Part shown: positions 8,631 through 17,370 of the stretch, in pieces
How positions within the stretch are numbered: position 1 is the stretch's first letter
Layout of the letters: every line of letters starts with the position of its first letter
NCBI RefSeq assembly: GCF_022760955.1
Contig: NZ_JAKTNU010000012.1
Span: 1-64,000, forward strand
Direction: 5' to 3'
DNA length: 64,000 nucleotides
From: Thermus neutrinimicus
Lineage (GTDB): Bacteria > Deinococcota > Deinococci > Deinococcales > Thermaceae
Position numbers and translations under genes: made by a program
The notes under the pieces: generated by a model
What the model was told of the DNA's origin: nothing
Database searches by the model: none
Seen by the model: only the letters and a program-made list of their open reading frames with translations

Positions 8631-10361
8631 ATGGAAAACCAGGAACGCAGACCAAGAAAAAGACGGCGTAGAAGGCCATCGGAGGCCACTCCCATAAATC
8701 CGGGGGATGCCAGGGATTACCTGGAAATCATCCCCCTAGGGGGGATGGGGGAGATCGGCAAGAACATCACCGCTTTCCGCTTCCGGGACGAGATTTTTGT
8801 GCTGGATGGGGGGCTTGCCTTCCCCGACGAGGGGATGCCCGGGGTGGACCTCCTCATCCCCCGGGTGGACTACCTGATGGAAAACCGGCACCTCATCAAG
8901 GCCTGGGTGCTCACCCATGGCCACGAGGACCACATCGGGGGGCTCCCCTTTATCCTGCCCATGGTCTTCGGGAAGGAAAGCCAGGTGCCCATCTACGGGG
9001 CCAAGCTCACCCTGGGCCTCCTTAAGGGGAAGCTGGAAGAGTTCGGGTTGAGACCGGGGAGCTTTAACCTCAAGGAGATCTCTCCCGACGACCGCATCCC
9101 CGTGGGCCGGTACTTTACCCTGGACCTATTCCGCATGACCCACTCCATCCCCGACAACTCCGGCCTGGTGATCCGCACCCCCATCGGCACCATCGTGCAC
9201 ACCGGGGACTTCAAGCTGGACGCCACCCCCATAGACGGAAAGGTTTCCCACCTGGCCAAGGTGGCCCAGGCGGGCGCCGAGGGGGTCTTGCTCCTCATCG
9301 CCGACTCCACCAACGCCGAACGCCCCGGCTACACCCCCAGCGAAATGGAGATCGCCAAGGAGCTGGACCGGGTCATCGGCCGGGCCCCGGGTAGGGTCTT
9401 CGTCACCACCTTCGCCAGCCACATCCACCGCATCCAGGCCGTGATCTGGGCGGCGGAGAAGTACGGGCGCAAGGTGGCCATGGAAGGGCGAAGCATGGTG
9501 CGCTTTAGCCGCATCGCCATGGAGCTGGGCTACCTGAAGGTGAAGGACCGCCTGTACACCCTCGAGGAGGTGAAGGACCTCCCCGACCACCAGGTGCTGA
9601 TCCTGGCCACGGGAAGCCAGGGGCAGCCCATGTCCGTCCTCCACCGCCTGGCCTTTGAGGGCCACGCCAAGATGGCCATCAAACCCGGGGACACGGTGAT
9701 CCTCTCCAGTAGCCCCATCCCTGGCAACGAGGAGGCGGTGAACCGGGTCATCAACCGCCTCTACGCCCTAGGGGCCTACGTCCTCTACCCTCCCGCCTAC
9801 AAGGTCCATGCCTCCGGCCACGCCTCCCAGGAGGAGCTCAAGCTCATCCTGAACCTCACCACCCCCCGTTTCTTCATGCCCTGGCACGGGGAGGTGCGCC
9901 ACCAAACCAACTTCAAGTGGTTGGCGGAGTCCATGAGCCGCCCCCCGGAAAAAACCCTCATCGGGGAAAACGGCGCCGTTTACCGCCTTACCCGGGAAAC
10001 CTTTGAGAAGGTGGCCCAGGTGCCCTCCGGGGTCCTCTATGTGGACGGCCTAGGCGTGGGGGACATCACCGAGGAGATCCTGGCCGACCGCCAGCACATG
10101 GCCGAGGAGGGAATCGTGGTCATCACCGCCTTGGCGGGCCAGGACCCGGTGGTGGAGGTGGTGTCCCGGGGGTTCGTCAAGGCCGGGGAAAGGCTCTTGG
10201 GCGAGGTGAGGCGCATGGCCCTCGAGGCCCTGCAAAACGGGGTGCGGGAGAAAAAGCCCTTGGAGCGCATCCGTGACGACATCTACTATCCGGTTAAAAA
10301 GTTCTTGAAAAAGGCCACGGGCCGCGACCCGGTGATCCTGCCCGTGGTGATCGAGGGGTGA
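8631..10361 (+). CDS. rnj: Ribonuclease J
   Basis: A 576-residue metallo-beta-lactamase/beta-CASP nuclease. It shows a short basic N-terminal tail, the metal motif LTHGHEDHIGG near residue 95, HTGDFKLD near 190, a beta-CASP segment with SHIHRIQA near 262, HASGHA near 388, and a C-terminal RNase J domain. It acts as 5'-3' exonuclease and endonuclease in mRNA turnover and rRNA maturation. The position 57 bases after pnp groups the main 3'-5' and 5'-3' RNases. Confidence 0.96.
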   Translation: MENQERRPRKRRRRRPSEATPINPGDARDYLEIIPLGGMGEIGKNITAFRFRDEIFVLDGGLAFPDEGMPGVDLLIPRVDYLMENRHLIKAWVLTHGHEDHIGGLPFILPMVFGKESQVPIYGAKLTLGLLKGKLEEFGLRPGSFNLKEISPDDRIPVGRYFTLDLFRMTHSIPDNSGLVIRTPIGTIVHTGDFKLDATPIDGKVSHLAKVAQAGAEGVLLLIADSTNAERPGYTPSEMEIAKELDRVIGRAPGRVFVTTFASHIHRIQAVIWAAEKYGRKVAMEGRSMVRFSRIAMELGYLKVKDRLYTLEEVKDLPDHQVLILATGSQGQPMSVLHRLAFEGHAKMAIKPGDTVILSSSPIPGNEEAVNRVINRLYALGAYVLYPPAYKVHASGHASQEELKLILNLTTPRFFMPWHGEVRHQTNFKWLAESMSRPPEKTLIGENGAVYRLTRETFEKVAQVPSGVLYVDGLGVGDITEEILADRQHMAEEGIVVITALAGQDPVVEVVSRGFVKAGERLLGEVRRMALEALQNGVREKKPLERIRDDIYYPVKKFLKKATGRDPVILPVVIEG

Positions 10362-10364
10362 CCT

Positions 10365-10826
10365 ATGTACCAAAGCCTCCTCCTTCCCACCGACGGAAGC
10401 CCGGCCGCGGAGGCCGGGGTAAGGGAGGGGCTCCGCCTGGCCAAGGCCCTGGGGGCCCGGGTGGCCTTCCTCTACGTCCTGGAGCCCTTGGGACCCAGGC
10501 TCCTCCTGGGCCCCGAGACCCTTCCCTACCACCAAGCCCTGATGGAGGACATGCGCAACGAGGGCCTGGCCACCTTGGACCGGGCCACCCGCATGGCGGA
10601 GGAGCTTGGGGTGGGGTTTGAGGCCCACCTCCTCGAGGGGCGGGCGGCGGAGGTGATCCTAAAGGAGGCGGGGAAGTACGACCTGGTGGTCATGGCCACC
10701 CACGGGCGCACGGGGCTGGACGCGGTGCTTTTGGGTAGCGTGACCCAGGAGGTGGTCCGCCGAAGCCCCAAGCCCGTCCTGGTGGTGCCCTACCGGGCCA
10801 AAGGAAGCGAGGCCGCAAGCAGGTAG
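10365..10826 (+). CDS. Universal stress protein (UspA family)
   Basis: A 153-residue single USP domain. It starts YQSLLLPTDGSPAAEAG, has a central region rich in Ala/Glu, and ends with the ATP-binding pattern ATHGRTGLDAVLLGSV followed by SPKPVLVVPY, so it is probably of the ATP-binding class. The start is 3 bases after the RNase J stop, so it is part of the rpsO-pnp-rnj transcription unit or its end. Its last 37 bases overlap the convergent antiporter gene. Confidence 0.9.
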   Translation: MYQSLLLPTDGSPAAEAGVREGLRLAKALGARVAFLYVLEPLGPRLLLGPETLPYHQALMEDMRNEGLATLDRATRMAEELGVGFEAHLLEGRAAEVILKEAGKYDLVVMATHGRTGLDAVLLGSVTQEVVRRSPKPVLVVPYRAKGSEAASR

Positions 10827-11755
10827 AGGGCCAGGATGGCCCAGGAATCGTAAGCCAGGACCCATAGCTTCCTAAGGCTTTGGTACATGAGCCCGGTGAG
10901 CACCGTCCCCGCCATACCCAGGAGGACCAGGAGGCTCAATAGGTGGCTTCCCCCCACCTGGGCCAAGAGGGGGCCGGGGGCCAGGAAATCCGCATGGGGG
11001 AGGAGAAAGGTGTTGAACATGACGCTTCCCAACACGTTGCCCAAGGCCAGGTCCACCGCCCCCAGGCGGGCAGCGGCCAGGGTCACCGTGGCCTCGGGCA
11101 AGGTGGTCACCAGGCCCACCAGGAAGGTGCCCACCCAAGCCTGCCCAAGCCCTGTTTCCCGGGCCAAGGCCTCGGCCAAACCCGGAAGGAGCACCGCAGC
11201 CCCCACCAAAACCCCCGCCCCCAGCAGGTAGCGCCCGAAGGCCAGCCTCAAAGGGATATGGGCGTAGGCCTCCTCCTCGAGGGTCTCGTCCCGGGGGAAG
11301 CGCCTGGCATAGCGAAAGGAAAGCCAGAGGGCAAAGAGATAGAGGGGAAAGAGGGCCAGGGCAAACCCCCCCACCCGCCCCAACCCCCGCTCCGCCACAA
11401 GGCCAAGCCCCGCCACGGCCAAAAGCAGGATGGCCAGCCCCAGGCTCAAGGCATGCCCCTGGCTGGCCCGGGCGGTGAGGGGGCGGGGGTGGACGGCGTC
11501 CAGCACGGTGAGGAGTAGGAAGTTCACCATGCTGGCTCCCAAAAGGTTCCCCACGGCGATCTCAGGGAGGCCTTGAAGGGCCGCGCTGGTCACGTTGAAA
11601 AGCTCCGGCAAGCTGGTGGTGATGCCCACCAGAAAAAGGCCCATGAAGGTGCGGCCAAGCCCCGTTTTCCCCGCCAGGACGTCCCCGTAGAAGGCCACCT
11701 GCCGGCCGGCCAGGAGGATGACCGCCGCCACCGCCAAGAAGGCCAGCCAGGTCAT
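10790..11755 (-). CDS. Ca2+/cation antiporter (CaCA family)
   Basis: A 321-residue membrane protein with about 10 helices and the two inverted alpha repeats typical of sodium/calcium exchangers. The first is TTSLPELF...GNLLGASMVNF near residues 47-84; the second is TTLPEATV...GNVLGSVMFN near 210-250. It presumably exports Ca2+ or another cation against H+ or Na+. The ATG overlaps the stop of the CBS gene (ATGA at 11752-11755), so it is the last gene of a coupled three-gene operon. Its 3' end overlaps the convergent usp gene by 37 bases. Confidence 0.9.
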   Translation of the reverse strand: MTWLAFLAVAAVILLAGRQVAFYGDVLAGKTGLGRTFMGLFLVGITTSLPELFNVTSAALQGLPEIAVGNLLGASMVNFLLLTVLDAVHPRPLTARASQGHALSLGLAILLLAVAGLGLVAERGLGRVGGFALALFPLYLFALWLSFRYARRFPRDETLEEEAYAHIPLRLAFGRYLLGAGVLVGAAVLLPGLAEALARETGLGQAWVGTFLVGLVTTLPEATVTLAAARLGAVDLALGNVLGSVMFNTFLLPHADFLAPGPLLAQVGGSHLLSLLVLLGMAGTVLTGLMYQSLRKLWVLAYDSWAILALYLLAASLPLAR

Positions 11756-12201
11756 AGCTGGGACTGGAGCAGGCGGAGCAGGTCAAACCGGGTGATGATG
11801 CCCTGGGGTCTACCCTCACCGTCCACCACGGGAACGTGGTTGATATCGTAGGCCAGCATCAGTTCCAAAACCCGGGAAAGAGGCTCCTCCGGCCCCACGG
11901 CGTGCACCGGGCTCGTCATGATCTCCTCCACCCGGGTACCCCTGGCCTCCGCCAATACCGCTTCCAAGCCGTCGGCACCCAGGAACCGACCCAGGAGCAT
12001 GGGCGCCCGGAAGGTGGAAAAGGGCACACCCCGTTCCTTCAGGAAATCGCTTTCCGTCACTATGCCCACCAGGCGGCCCTCCTTGTCCACCACCAGCACG
12101 CTCCCGATTCCCTTTCCCAACATCAGCCGGGCCGCCTCCGCCAGGGAAGTTTCCGGAAGCACGCTCACCGCAGGGCTGGTCATGGCATCCTTGGCCTTCA
12201 T
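11752..12201 (-). CDS. Tandem CBS-domain protein
   Basis: A 149-residue protein made only of two CBS motifs. The first is at about residues 1-60 (AMTSPAVSV...GSVLVVDKEGRLVGIVTESD). The second is at about 85-145 (IMTSPVHAV...NHVPVVDGEGRPQGIITRFDLL). Such Bateman modules bind adenine nucleotides and gate transporters or enzymes. It is coupled by ATGA to the P-type ATPase upstream and by ATGA to the antiporter downstream. A stand-alone regulator of one or both transporters is the natural inference; no direct evidence is seen. Confidence 0.9.
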   Translation of the reverse strand: MKAKDAMTSPAVSVLPETSLAEAARLMLGKGIGSVLVVDKEGRLVGIVTESDFLKERGVPFSTFRAPMLLGRFLGADGLEAVLAEARGTRVEEIMTSPVHAVGPEEPLSRVLELMLAYDINHVPVVDGEGRPQGIITRFDLLRLLQSQL

Positions 12202-14639
12202 CGCCGAGCCTCCTTCCGCCATACTAACCGGTCCACCCCTTCGGCCAACAGCCAGGCAAGGAGCGCCATGCCCAAAACCAGCCCCCAGATCCACGCGGGA
12301 ACCGGAACGGCCTCCAAGACCCCAGGGGCCAGGGTACCCAGGCCGAGCTGGATGAGGATGCCCAGGGCCACCGCCCCATGCAGGTAGGGATTGGGCAGGG
12401 GCATGAGATGGGTATGCCTGGCGGCATAGGCAAAGAAGAGCTGGCCCAGGGTCATGAAGTGGAACGTGGCCGTGCGGGCCACCTCCGTCGCCTCCGAAAG
12501 GGAAACCCTCTGACCCATCCAGCCGGGCAACAGACCCAAGATGGCCAGGGCAAAAAGGGCCTTGATGCTTCCGGTAACCAGGATGAACCGCCAAGAAGGC
12601 GGATCCAGAAGAGGGCTTTCCTTGGGCCTGGGCGGTCGGTCCAAGACCCCGGGGTTACGGTCCAAGGCCAAGGCCAGGGCGGGAAGGCCATCGGTCACCA
12701 GGTTGATCCAAAGGATTTGCACCGCGGTCAGGGGAAGGAGGAGGTGCCCCGCCTCGTCCCGCAGATGGAGAAGGGCGGCGAACACCATGCCCAAGGCCAC
12801 CACCAGGATCTCGGAGAGATTGGTGGAAAAGAGGAAGCGGATGAACTTCTGGATATTCTCGTAGATGCTCCGCCCCTCCTCTATGGCGGCCACGATGGTG
12901 GCAAAATTGTCGTCCATAAGGACCAGGTCCGCCACCTCCCGGGAAACATCCGAGCCCCGCTGGCCCATGGCCACCCCCACGTCCGCCCGCTTCAGGGCCG
13001 GGGCATCGTTCACCCCATCCCCGGTCATGGCCACCACTTCCCCCGCTCTCTGGAAGGCCTCAACGATGCGTAGCTTATCCTCGGGCTTAACCCGGGCGAA
13101 GACATCCACCTCCAGAAGCTCCTCGTCGGAAAGCCCCTCTATCTCCTCTCCGGTGGCCACCACCTCGGCGGGAATGCCCACCCTACGGGCGATGGCCAAG
13201 GCGGTGGCCGGGTGGTCCCCGGTGACCATCACCACCCTAACCCCCGCCTTCAAGACCTTGGCCACCGCCTGGGGCACCTCCGGGCGGGGCGGATCCAGGA
13301 GAAGGACAAACCCCAGAAAGCTTAGGCCTTCTTCCCGCTCCCCCTCCCCATGGGCCAGGGCCAGAACCCGGAAGCCCTTCTGCGCATGGGCCTCCGCCTC
13401 CTCTAAAAGGGAGGCCTTCTCCTCTTGGCCCAGGGCAAGGCGGGGGATTAGGGCCTCGGGAGCCCCTTTTAGGAAGCTACCCCCGGGCGTGGTCACCCGC
13501 ATGTACTTCCAGGCGCTGTCAAAGGGCCTTTCGGAAAGCCGGGGGTATTCCTGGCGCACCTGCCTCACGTCCAGGTGCTGGGCCGCATACCGCAAAAGAC
13601 CCAGCTCCAGGGGATCCCCGGCCCCGGTTTCCAGATCGGCATCGTTGCACAGGACCATGGCGAGAAGGGCCCTTTGGGGATCCGGCCCCACCACCTTCTG
13701 CACCTCCATGCGATTTTCCGTGAGGGTGCCCGTCTTGTCCGTGGCGATAACGGTGACGCTCCCCAAGGCCTCCACCGCCGCCAGGCGCCGCACCACCGCC
13801 TTGCGACGGGCCATGCGTTCCACCCCCAGGGCCAAGGCCAGGGTGAGGACGGCCGGAAGCCCCTCGGGAACCGCCGCCACCGCCAGGGCCACCGCGAAAA
13901 GGAGCACCTTGGCGGAAAAGCCTTCCACCAGAAACCCCAAAACCACCAGGGCCACGGCAAGGGCCAACACCCAGCGGGCCACCCTGTGGCCAAAGGCCTC
14001 GAGGCGCCGCTCCAGGGGGGTTTTCTCCTCCTCCATCCCCGCAAGGAGCCCGGCGATGCGGCCCATGGCGCTTTTTAGGCCGGTGCGGCTCACCTCCATC
14101 AGGGCCCTACCCCGCACCAGAAGGGTGCCGGAAAACACCTCCTCTCCCTCCCCTTTCTCCACCGGGACGCTCTCCCCGGTGAGCACGCTCTCGTCCACCA
14201 GGACCCCGCTGGCCTCGAGGAGAACCCCATCCGCCGGGATGCGGTCCCCCGCCTCCAAGCGCACCACATCCCCTGGCACGATCTCCCGGCTGGGGAGGTG
14301 CTGGAAGCGCCCATCCCTTAGGACCCAGACCAGGGGCTCCGCCAGGGCCTTTAGGCGCCTTAGAGCCTCTTCCGAGCGCTTCTCCTGCAGGGTACCCAGC
14401 CCGGCATTGAGAAGGAGGATGGCTAGGATGGCGAAGGACTCCAAGGGAAGCCCATGGGCCCCCTCATAAAGCCAAAGGCCCAGGTCCACCGCCAAGGCGA
14501 AGAGGAGGATGTAGATGAGAGGGCTTTGAAACTGGCGCAGGAACTTCCGCCAAAGGGGCTCGGGGGGCTTTTCGGGCAGGGCGTTGGGCCCGTATTCCGC
14601 CAGGCGTCCCTGCGCTTCGTGTGAGGTAAGCCCCCGCAT
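12198..14639 (-). CDS. P-type Ca2+-transporting ATPase (P2A/SERCA-like)
   Basis: At 813 residues it has all P-type landmarks: actuator TGES near 155, phosphorylation site DKTGT near 305, KGAPE near 382 in the nucleotide domain and the [17 protein letters not shown] hinge near 545. Ion-site helices read [16 protein letters not shown] (M4) and [15 protein letters not shown] (M6), the pattern of Ca2+ pumps of the SERCA/PMR1 class. Short cytosolic N-terminus without a metal-binding domain. First gene of the ATPase-CBS-antiporter operon. A TATCAT -10 box 6 bases before the ATG suggests a leaderless mRNA. Confidence 0.93.
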   Translation of the reverse strand: MRGLTSHEAQGRLAEYGPNALPEKPPEPLWRKFLRQFQSPLIYILLFALAVDLGLWLYEGAHGLPLESFAILAILLLNAGLGTLQEKRSEEALRRLKALAEPLVWVLRDGRFQHLPSREIVPGDVVRLEAGDRIPADGVLLEASGVLVDESVLTGESVPVEKGEGEEVFSGTLLVRGRALMEVSRTGLKSAMGRIAGLLAGMEEEKTPLERRLEAFGHRVARWVLALAVALVVLGFLVEGFSAKVLLFAVALAVAAVPEGLPAVLTLALALGVERMARRKAVVRRLAAVEALGSVTVIATDKTGTLTENRMEVQKVVGPDPQRALLAMVLCNDADLETGAGDPLELGLLRYAAQHLDVRQVRQEYPRLSERPFDSAWKYMRVTTPGGSFLKGAPEALIPRLALGQEEKASLLEEAEAHAQKGFRVLALAHGEGEREEGLSFLGFVLLLDPPRPEVPQAVAKVLKAGVRVVMVTGDHPATALAIARRVGIPAEVVATGEEIEGLSDEELLEVDVFARVKPEDKLRIVEAFQRAGEVVAMTGDGVNDAPALKRADVGVAMGQRGSDVSREVADLVLMDDNFATIVAAIEEGRSIYENIQKFIRFLFSTNLSEILVVALGMVFAALLHLRDEAGHLLLPLTAVQILWINLVTDGLPALALALDRNPGVLDRPPRPKESPLLDPPSWRFILVTGSIKALFALAILGLLPGWMGQRVSLSEATEVARTATFHFMTLGQLFFAYAARHTHLMPLPNPYLHGAVALGILIQLGLGTLAPGVLEAVPVPAWIWGLVLGMALLAWLLAEGVDRLVWRKEARR

Positions 14640-14645
14640 GGGGGC

Positions 14646-14701
14646 ATGATACCAAGGCCCCGAGGGGCTTATTGTCCTTAGGGATGTGCTTAGGGTATCA
14701 T
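14646..14701. promoter_or_regulatory. Divergent promoters between the Ca2+-ATPase and thioredoxin-like genes
   Basis: Minus strand: -10 TATCAT (complement of 14646-14651), 6 bases before the ATPase ATG. Plus strand: -35 TTGTCC (14672-14677), 18-base spacer, -10 TATCAT (14696-14701), 6 bases before the ATG at 14708. The two -10 boxes are identical and both genes would be leaderless. The plus -10 rules out an upstream TTG as start of the thioredoxin-like gene. Confidence 0.65.
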
Positions 14702-14707
14702 GGCCCC

Positions 14708-15274
14708 ATGCTGCAGTACCCCGAGTTGCCCCTAGAAAGCCCCTTGATCGATGCCGAACTTCCCGACCCCAGGGGAGGACGGTACCGGCTTTCCCAGTTC
14801 CAGGAGCCCCTCTTGGCGGTGATCTTCATGTGCAATCACTGCCCCTACGTGAAGGGCTCCATCCGGGAGATCGTCTCCCTGGCGGAAAGGTACCGGGGCC
14901 AGGTGGCCTTTGTGGGCATCAACCCCAACGACTACGAGCGCTACCCCGACGACGCCCCGGAGAGGATGGTGGAGTTCGCCAAGGAACACGGCATCTTCTT
15001 CCCCTACCTCCTGGATGAAACCCAGGAGGTGGCCAAGGCCTACAAGGCCATGCGCACCCCCGAGGTCTTCCTGTTCGACCCAAGGCGCCTCCTCCGCTAC
15101 CACGGCCGGGTGAACGACAATCCCAAGTTCCCCGACCAGGTGCAAAGCCACGACCTGGAGGCGGCCATAGAAGCCTTGCTCAGGGGGGAGGAACCCCCTT
15201 TGAAGGAGGCCCCGGCCTTGGGGTGCACCATCAAGTGGCGGCCCGGCAACGAGCCCGAGGTTAAGATCGGTTAG
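14708..15274 (+). CDS. Thioredoxin-like (AhpC/TSA-type) protein
   Basis: A 188-residue thioredoxin-fold protein. The redox site reads [11 protein letters not shown] near residue 40 (CxxC), followed by [14 protein letters not shown] and a conserved TPEVFLFD cis-Pro strand near 118. This is the cytosolic thioredoxin-like family with CNHCP, found widely in Thermus and related bacteria, probably a thiol peroxidase or oxidoreductase of unsettled substrate. No signal peptide. The ATG at 14708 was chosen because a promoter -10 box ends 6 bases upstream. Confidence 0.85.
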   Translation: MLQYPELPLESPLIDAELPDPRGGRYRLSQFQEPLLAVIFMCNHCPYVKGSIREIVSLAERYRGQVAFVGINPNDYERYPDDAPERMVEFAKEHGIFFPYLLDETQEVAKAYKAMRTPEVFLFDPRRLLRYHGRVNDNPKFPDQVQSHDLEAAIEALLRGEEPPLKEAPALGCTIKWRPGNEPEVKIG

Positions 15275-15342
15275 CCCTACCCTCTAGGCCTGTTAGGATG
15301 GGCCTGCTTTGGCCTGCGGCTTCCAGGCAGGCGGGAGGTGGT

Positions 15343-16275
15343 ATGCGCGTACTGGTGACGGGTGGAGCGGGGTTTATCGGGAGCCATATCGCAGAAAGCC
15401 TTCTCCAGGAGGGCCTCGAGGTGGCAGTCTTGGACAACCTTTCCACGGGCAGACGGGAAAACGTCCCCAAGGGCATCTACTTCTACAAGGTGGACCTCAG
15501 GGACAAGGACGGCCTAGAACGGGTTTTCCGGGAGTTCCGCCCCACCCACGTTTCCCACCAGGCGGCCCAGGCCTCGGTGAAGGTAAGCGTGGACAACCCC
15601 CTCCTGGACTTCGAGGTGAACCTTCTGGGCGGCCTGAACCTCCTCGAGGCCATGCGCAAGTGGCAGGCGGAAAAAATCGTTTTTGCCTCCACGGGCGGGG
15701 CCATCTACGGGGAGGTTCCGGAAGGGGAACGGGCCGAGGAGACCTGGCCCCCCAAGCCCAAAAGCCCCTACGCCGCCAGCAAGGCGGCCTTTGAGCACTA
15801 CCTCTCCGCCTACGGGCAAAACTATGGGCTCAAATGGGTCTCCCTCCGCTACGGCAACGTCTATGGCCCCCGGCAGGACCCCCACGGGGAGGCCGGGGTG
15901 GTGGCCATCTTTGCGGATAGGGTGCTCAAGGGGGAGCCGGTTACCCTGTACGCCAGAAGGAGCCCCGGGGACGAGGGGTGCGTCCGGGACTACATCTATG
16001 TGGCCGACGTGGTGCGGGCCCACAACCTGGCCCTAAAGGGACTGGAAGGCATCTACAACGTGGGAACGGGGGAGGGGCGCACCACCCGGGAGGTCCTCCT
16101 GGCGGTGGCCGAGGCCGCCGGACAAAGGCCAGAGGTGAACCCCGCCCCCCCGCGTCCCGGCGACCTGGAAAGAAGCGTGCTCTCCCCCCTAAAGCTCATG
16201 GCCCACGGCTGGCGGCCCGAGGTGGGCTTCCAGGAGGGGATCCGGCTCACCGTGGAATACTTCCGCAGCCGTTGA
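15343..16275 (+). CDS. NAD-dependent sugar-nucleotide epimerase (GalE-like SDR)
   Basis: A 310-residue extended short-chain dehydrogenase. It has Rossmann motif GGAGFIGSH at the N-terminus, DNLSTG near 35, catalytic Ser-Thr near STGGA, and YxxxK in SPYAASKAAF near 148. It most resembles UDP-glucose/UDP-galactose 4-epimerases used for glycan precursors; 4,6-dehydratase is less likely because the conserved Asp-Glu pair is not evident. The start at 15343 has GGGAGGT 8 bases upstream, which excludes a longer version. No other sugar genes lie nearby. Confidence 0.85.
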   Translation: MRVLVTGGAGFIGSHIAESLLQEGLEVAVLDNLSTGRRENVPKGIYFYKVDLRDKDGLERVFREFRPTHVSHQAAQASVKVSVDNPLLDFEVNLLGGLNLLEAMRKWQAEKIVFASTGGAIYGEVPEGERAEETWPPKPKSPYAASKAAFEHYLSAYGQNYGLKWVSLRYGNVYGPRQDPHGEAGVVAIFADRVLKGEPVTLYARRSPGDEGCVRDYIYVADVVRAHNLALKGLEGIYNVGTGEGRTTREVLLAVAEAAGQRPEVNPAPPRPGDLERSVLSPLKLMAHGWRPEVGFQEGIRLTVEYFRSR

Positions 16276-16276
16276 C

Positions 16277-16310
16277 ATACCCCCCACCCCTATCTGATGA
16301 TGGGGGGTAT
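16277..16310 (+). promoter_or_regulatory. 10-bp perfect inverted repeat over the TDT transporter start
   Basis: ATACCCCCCA (16277-16286) and TGGGGGGTAT (16301-16310) are perfect complements with a 14-base gap. The right arm contains the GGGGGGT ribosome-binding site and the first bases of the ATG at 16309. A consensus TTGACA sits at 16272-16277. It could be an operator or an RNA hairpin hiding the start site. It begins just after the epimerase stop, so it could also serve as its terminator. Confidence 0.6.
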
Positions 16311-17370
16311 GAGCGCGCGCTTCTTCCATCCCGCCTGGTTCGCCATGATCATGGGGGGAAGCGGGGTGGCCCTCGCCCTGCACCGCTTCGGCCTCGAGGG
16401 CCTGGCCCTGGTGAATTACGGTGTGGTGGCCCTTCTCTTCCTCGTAAGCTTGGGCATTTTCCTGGTGAAGCTTTTCCGCCACCGGGACCGGGTCGTTGAG
16501 GAGCTCCACCACCCCCTTCTTTCCCAGCTCTACGCCACCTTCCCCCTGGCCTTTTTGCTCTTCAGCCTGGCCACCCACGAGGTTTTGGGGCAAGGGGGGC
16601 TGGCCTTGATCCTCTTTGCCGTGGGCTCGCTTTTGGTCCTCCTTTCCAGCCTCCTTCTCAGCTACCTGATCTTTACCCGCATGCGCCTTCCCTTTGAAAC
16701 CGCCAACGGCACCTGGTTCATCCCGCCGGTGTCCTCCATTGTGGTGCCCCTGGCGGGAGGCCCCCTCCTACCCCTCATGGGGCCTTGGGCCAAGGAGGGG
16801 TTCTACTGGATGCTCATGTTCCTAGGCCTCGGCCTCATCCTCTTCCTCTGGGTGGGGGCCAACCTCCTGGCCCGCCTCTACGCCCATGAACGGCCGGCCC
16901 CCGAGCTGGTACCCAGCTTTTTCATCGGCCTTGCCCCGGTGGGGGTGGGAATCCTCGCTCCCCTCTCCCTCTTTAAGGGCGCCAAGGCCTTGGGCCTTTT
17001 CCCAGGAGACCTTGAGGGCCTGTACCTGTTGGGGATCGCCCTTTGGGGCCTGGGCGGGTGGTGGTTTGCCCTGGCCATGGCCCTTTTTCTGGAGAACCTT
17101 CTCCTCCACCGGATCCCCCTAGGGTTCCAACCAGGGCTGTGGGCCTTTGTCTTTCCCCTGGCGGCCTTCACCCTGGCCACCCGGGCCCTGGCCGAGGGCC
17201 TCCACAGCCTGCTCCTCCACCTCCTAGCCCTGGGGCTCTTCCTGGTGCTCCTCTCCTTCTACCTGCCCCTGCTGATCCGTAGCCTTCTCGCCTTCCTCCG
17301 CCTGGAAACCCTCAGGCCCTTTGGCCAACAGCCGCCTGGCCAGGCGCACCCGAGCCCGCAGGGCCGCTAG
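16309..17370 (+). CDS. TDT-family transporter (TehA/SLAC1-like)
   Basis: About 353 residues with 10 hydrophobic helices. The N-terminus [20 protein letters not shown] is characteristic of the tellurite-resistance/dicarboxylate (TDT) family, which includes bacterial TehA, yeast Mae1 and plant SLAC1 anion channels. Substrate could be C4-dicarboxylates, sulfite or small anions. The ATG at 16309 is preferred because GGGGGGT precedes it; an in-frame ATG at 16297 is the alternative. Its last 147 bases overlap the convergent lyase gene in antisense. Confidence 0.8.
   Translation: MSARFFHPAWFAMIMGGSGVALALHRFGLEGLALVNYGVVALLFLVSLGIFLVKLFRHRDRVVEELHHPLLSQLYATFPLAFLLFSLATHEVLGQGGLALILFAVGSLLVLLSSLLLSYLIFTRMRLPFETANGTWFIPPVSSIVVPLAGGPLLPLMGPWAKEGFYWMLMFLGLGLILFLWVGANLLARLYAHERPAPELVPSFFIGLAPVGVGILAPLSLFKGAKALGLFPGDLEGLYLLGIALWGLGGWWFALAMALFLENLLLHRIPLGFQPGLWAFVFPLAAFTLATRALAEGLHSLLLHLLALGLFLVLLSFYLPLLIRSLLAFLRLETLRPFGQQPPGQAHPSPQGR

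Noticed and set aside
12865-14469. 534-residue plus-strand frame opposite the Ca2+-ATPase
   Set aside because: Ser/Arg-rich low-complexity antisense shadow; the minus strand carries all P-type ATPase motifs.
14672-14707. Upstream TTG start for the thioredoxin-like gene
   Set aside because: It overlaps the -35 element and would lie upstream of the transcription start set by TATCAT at 14696-14701.
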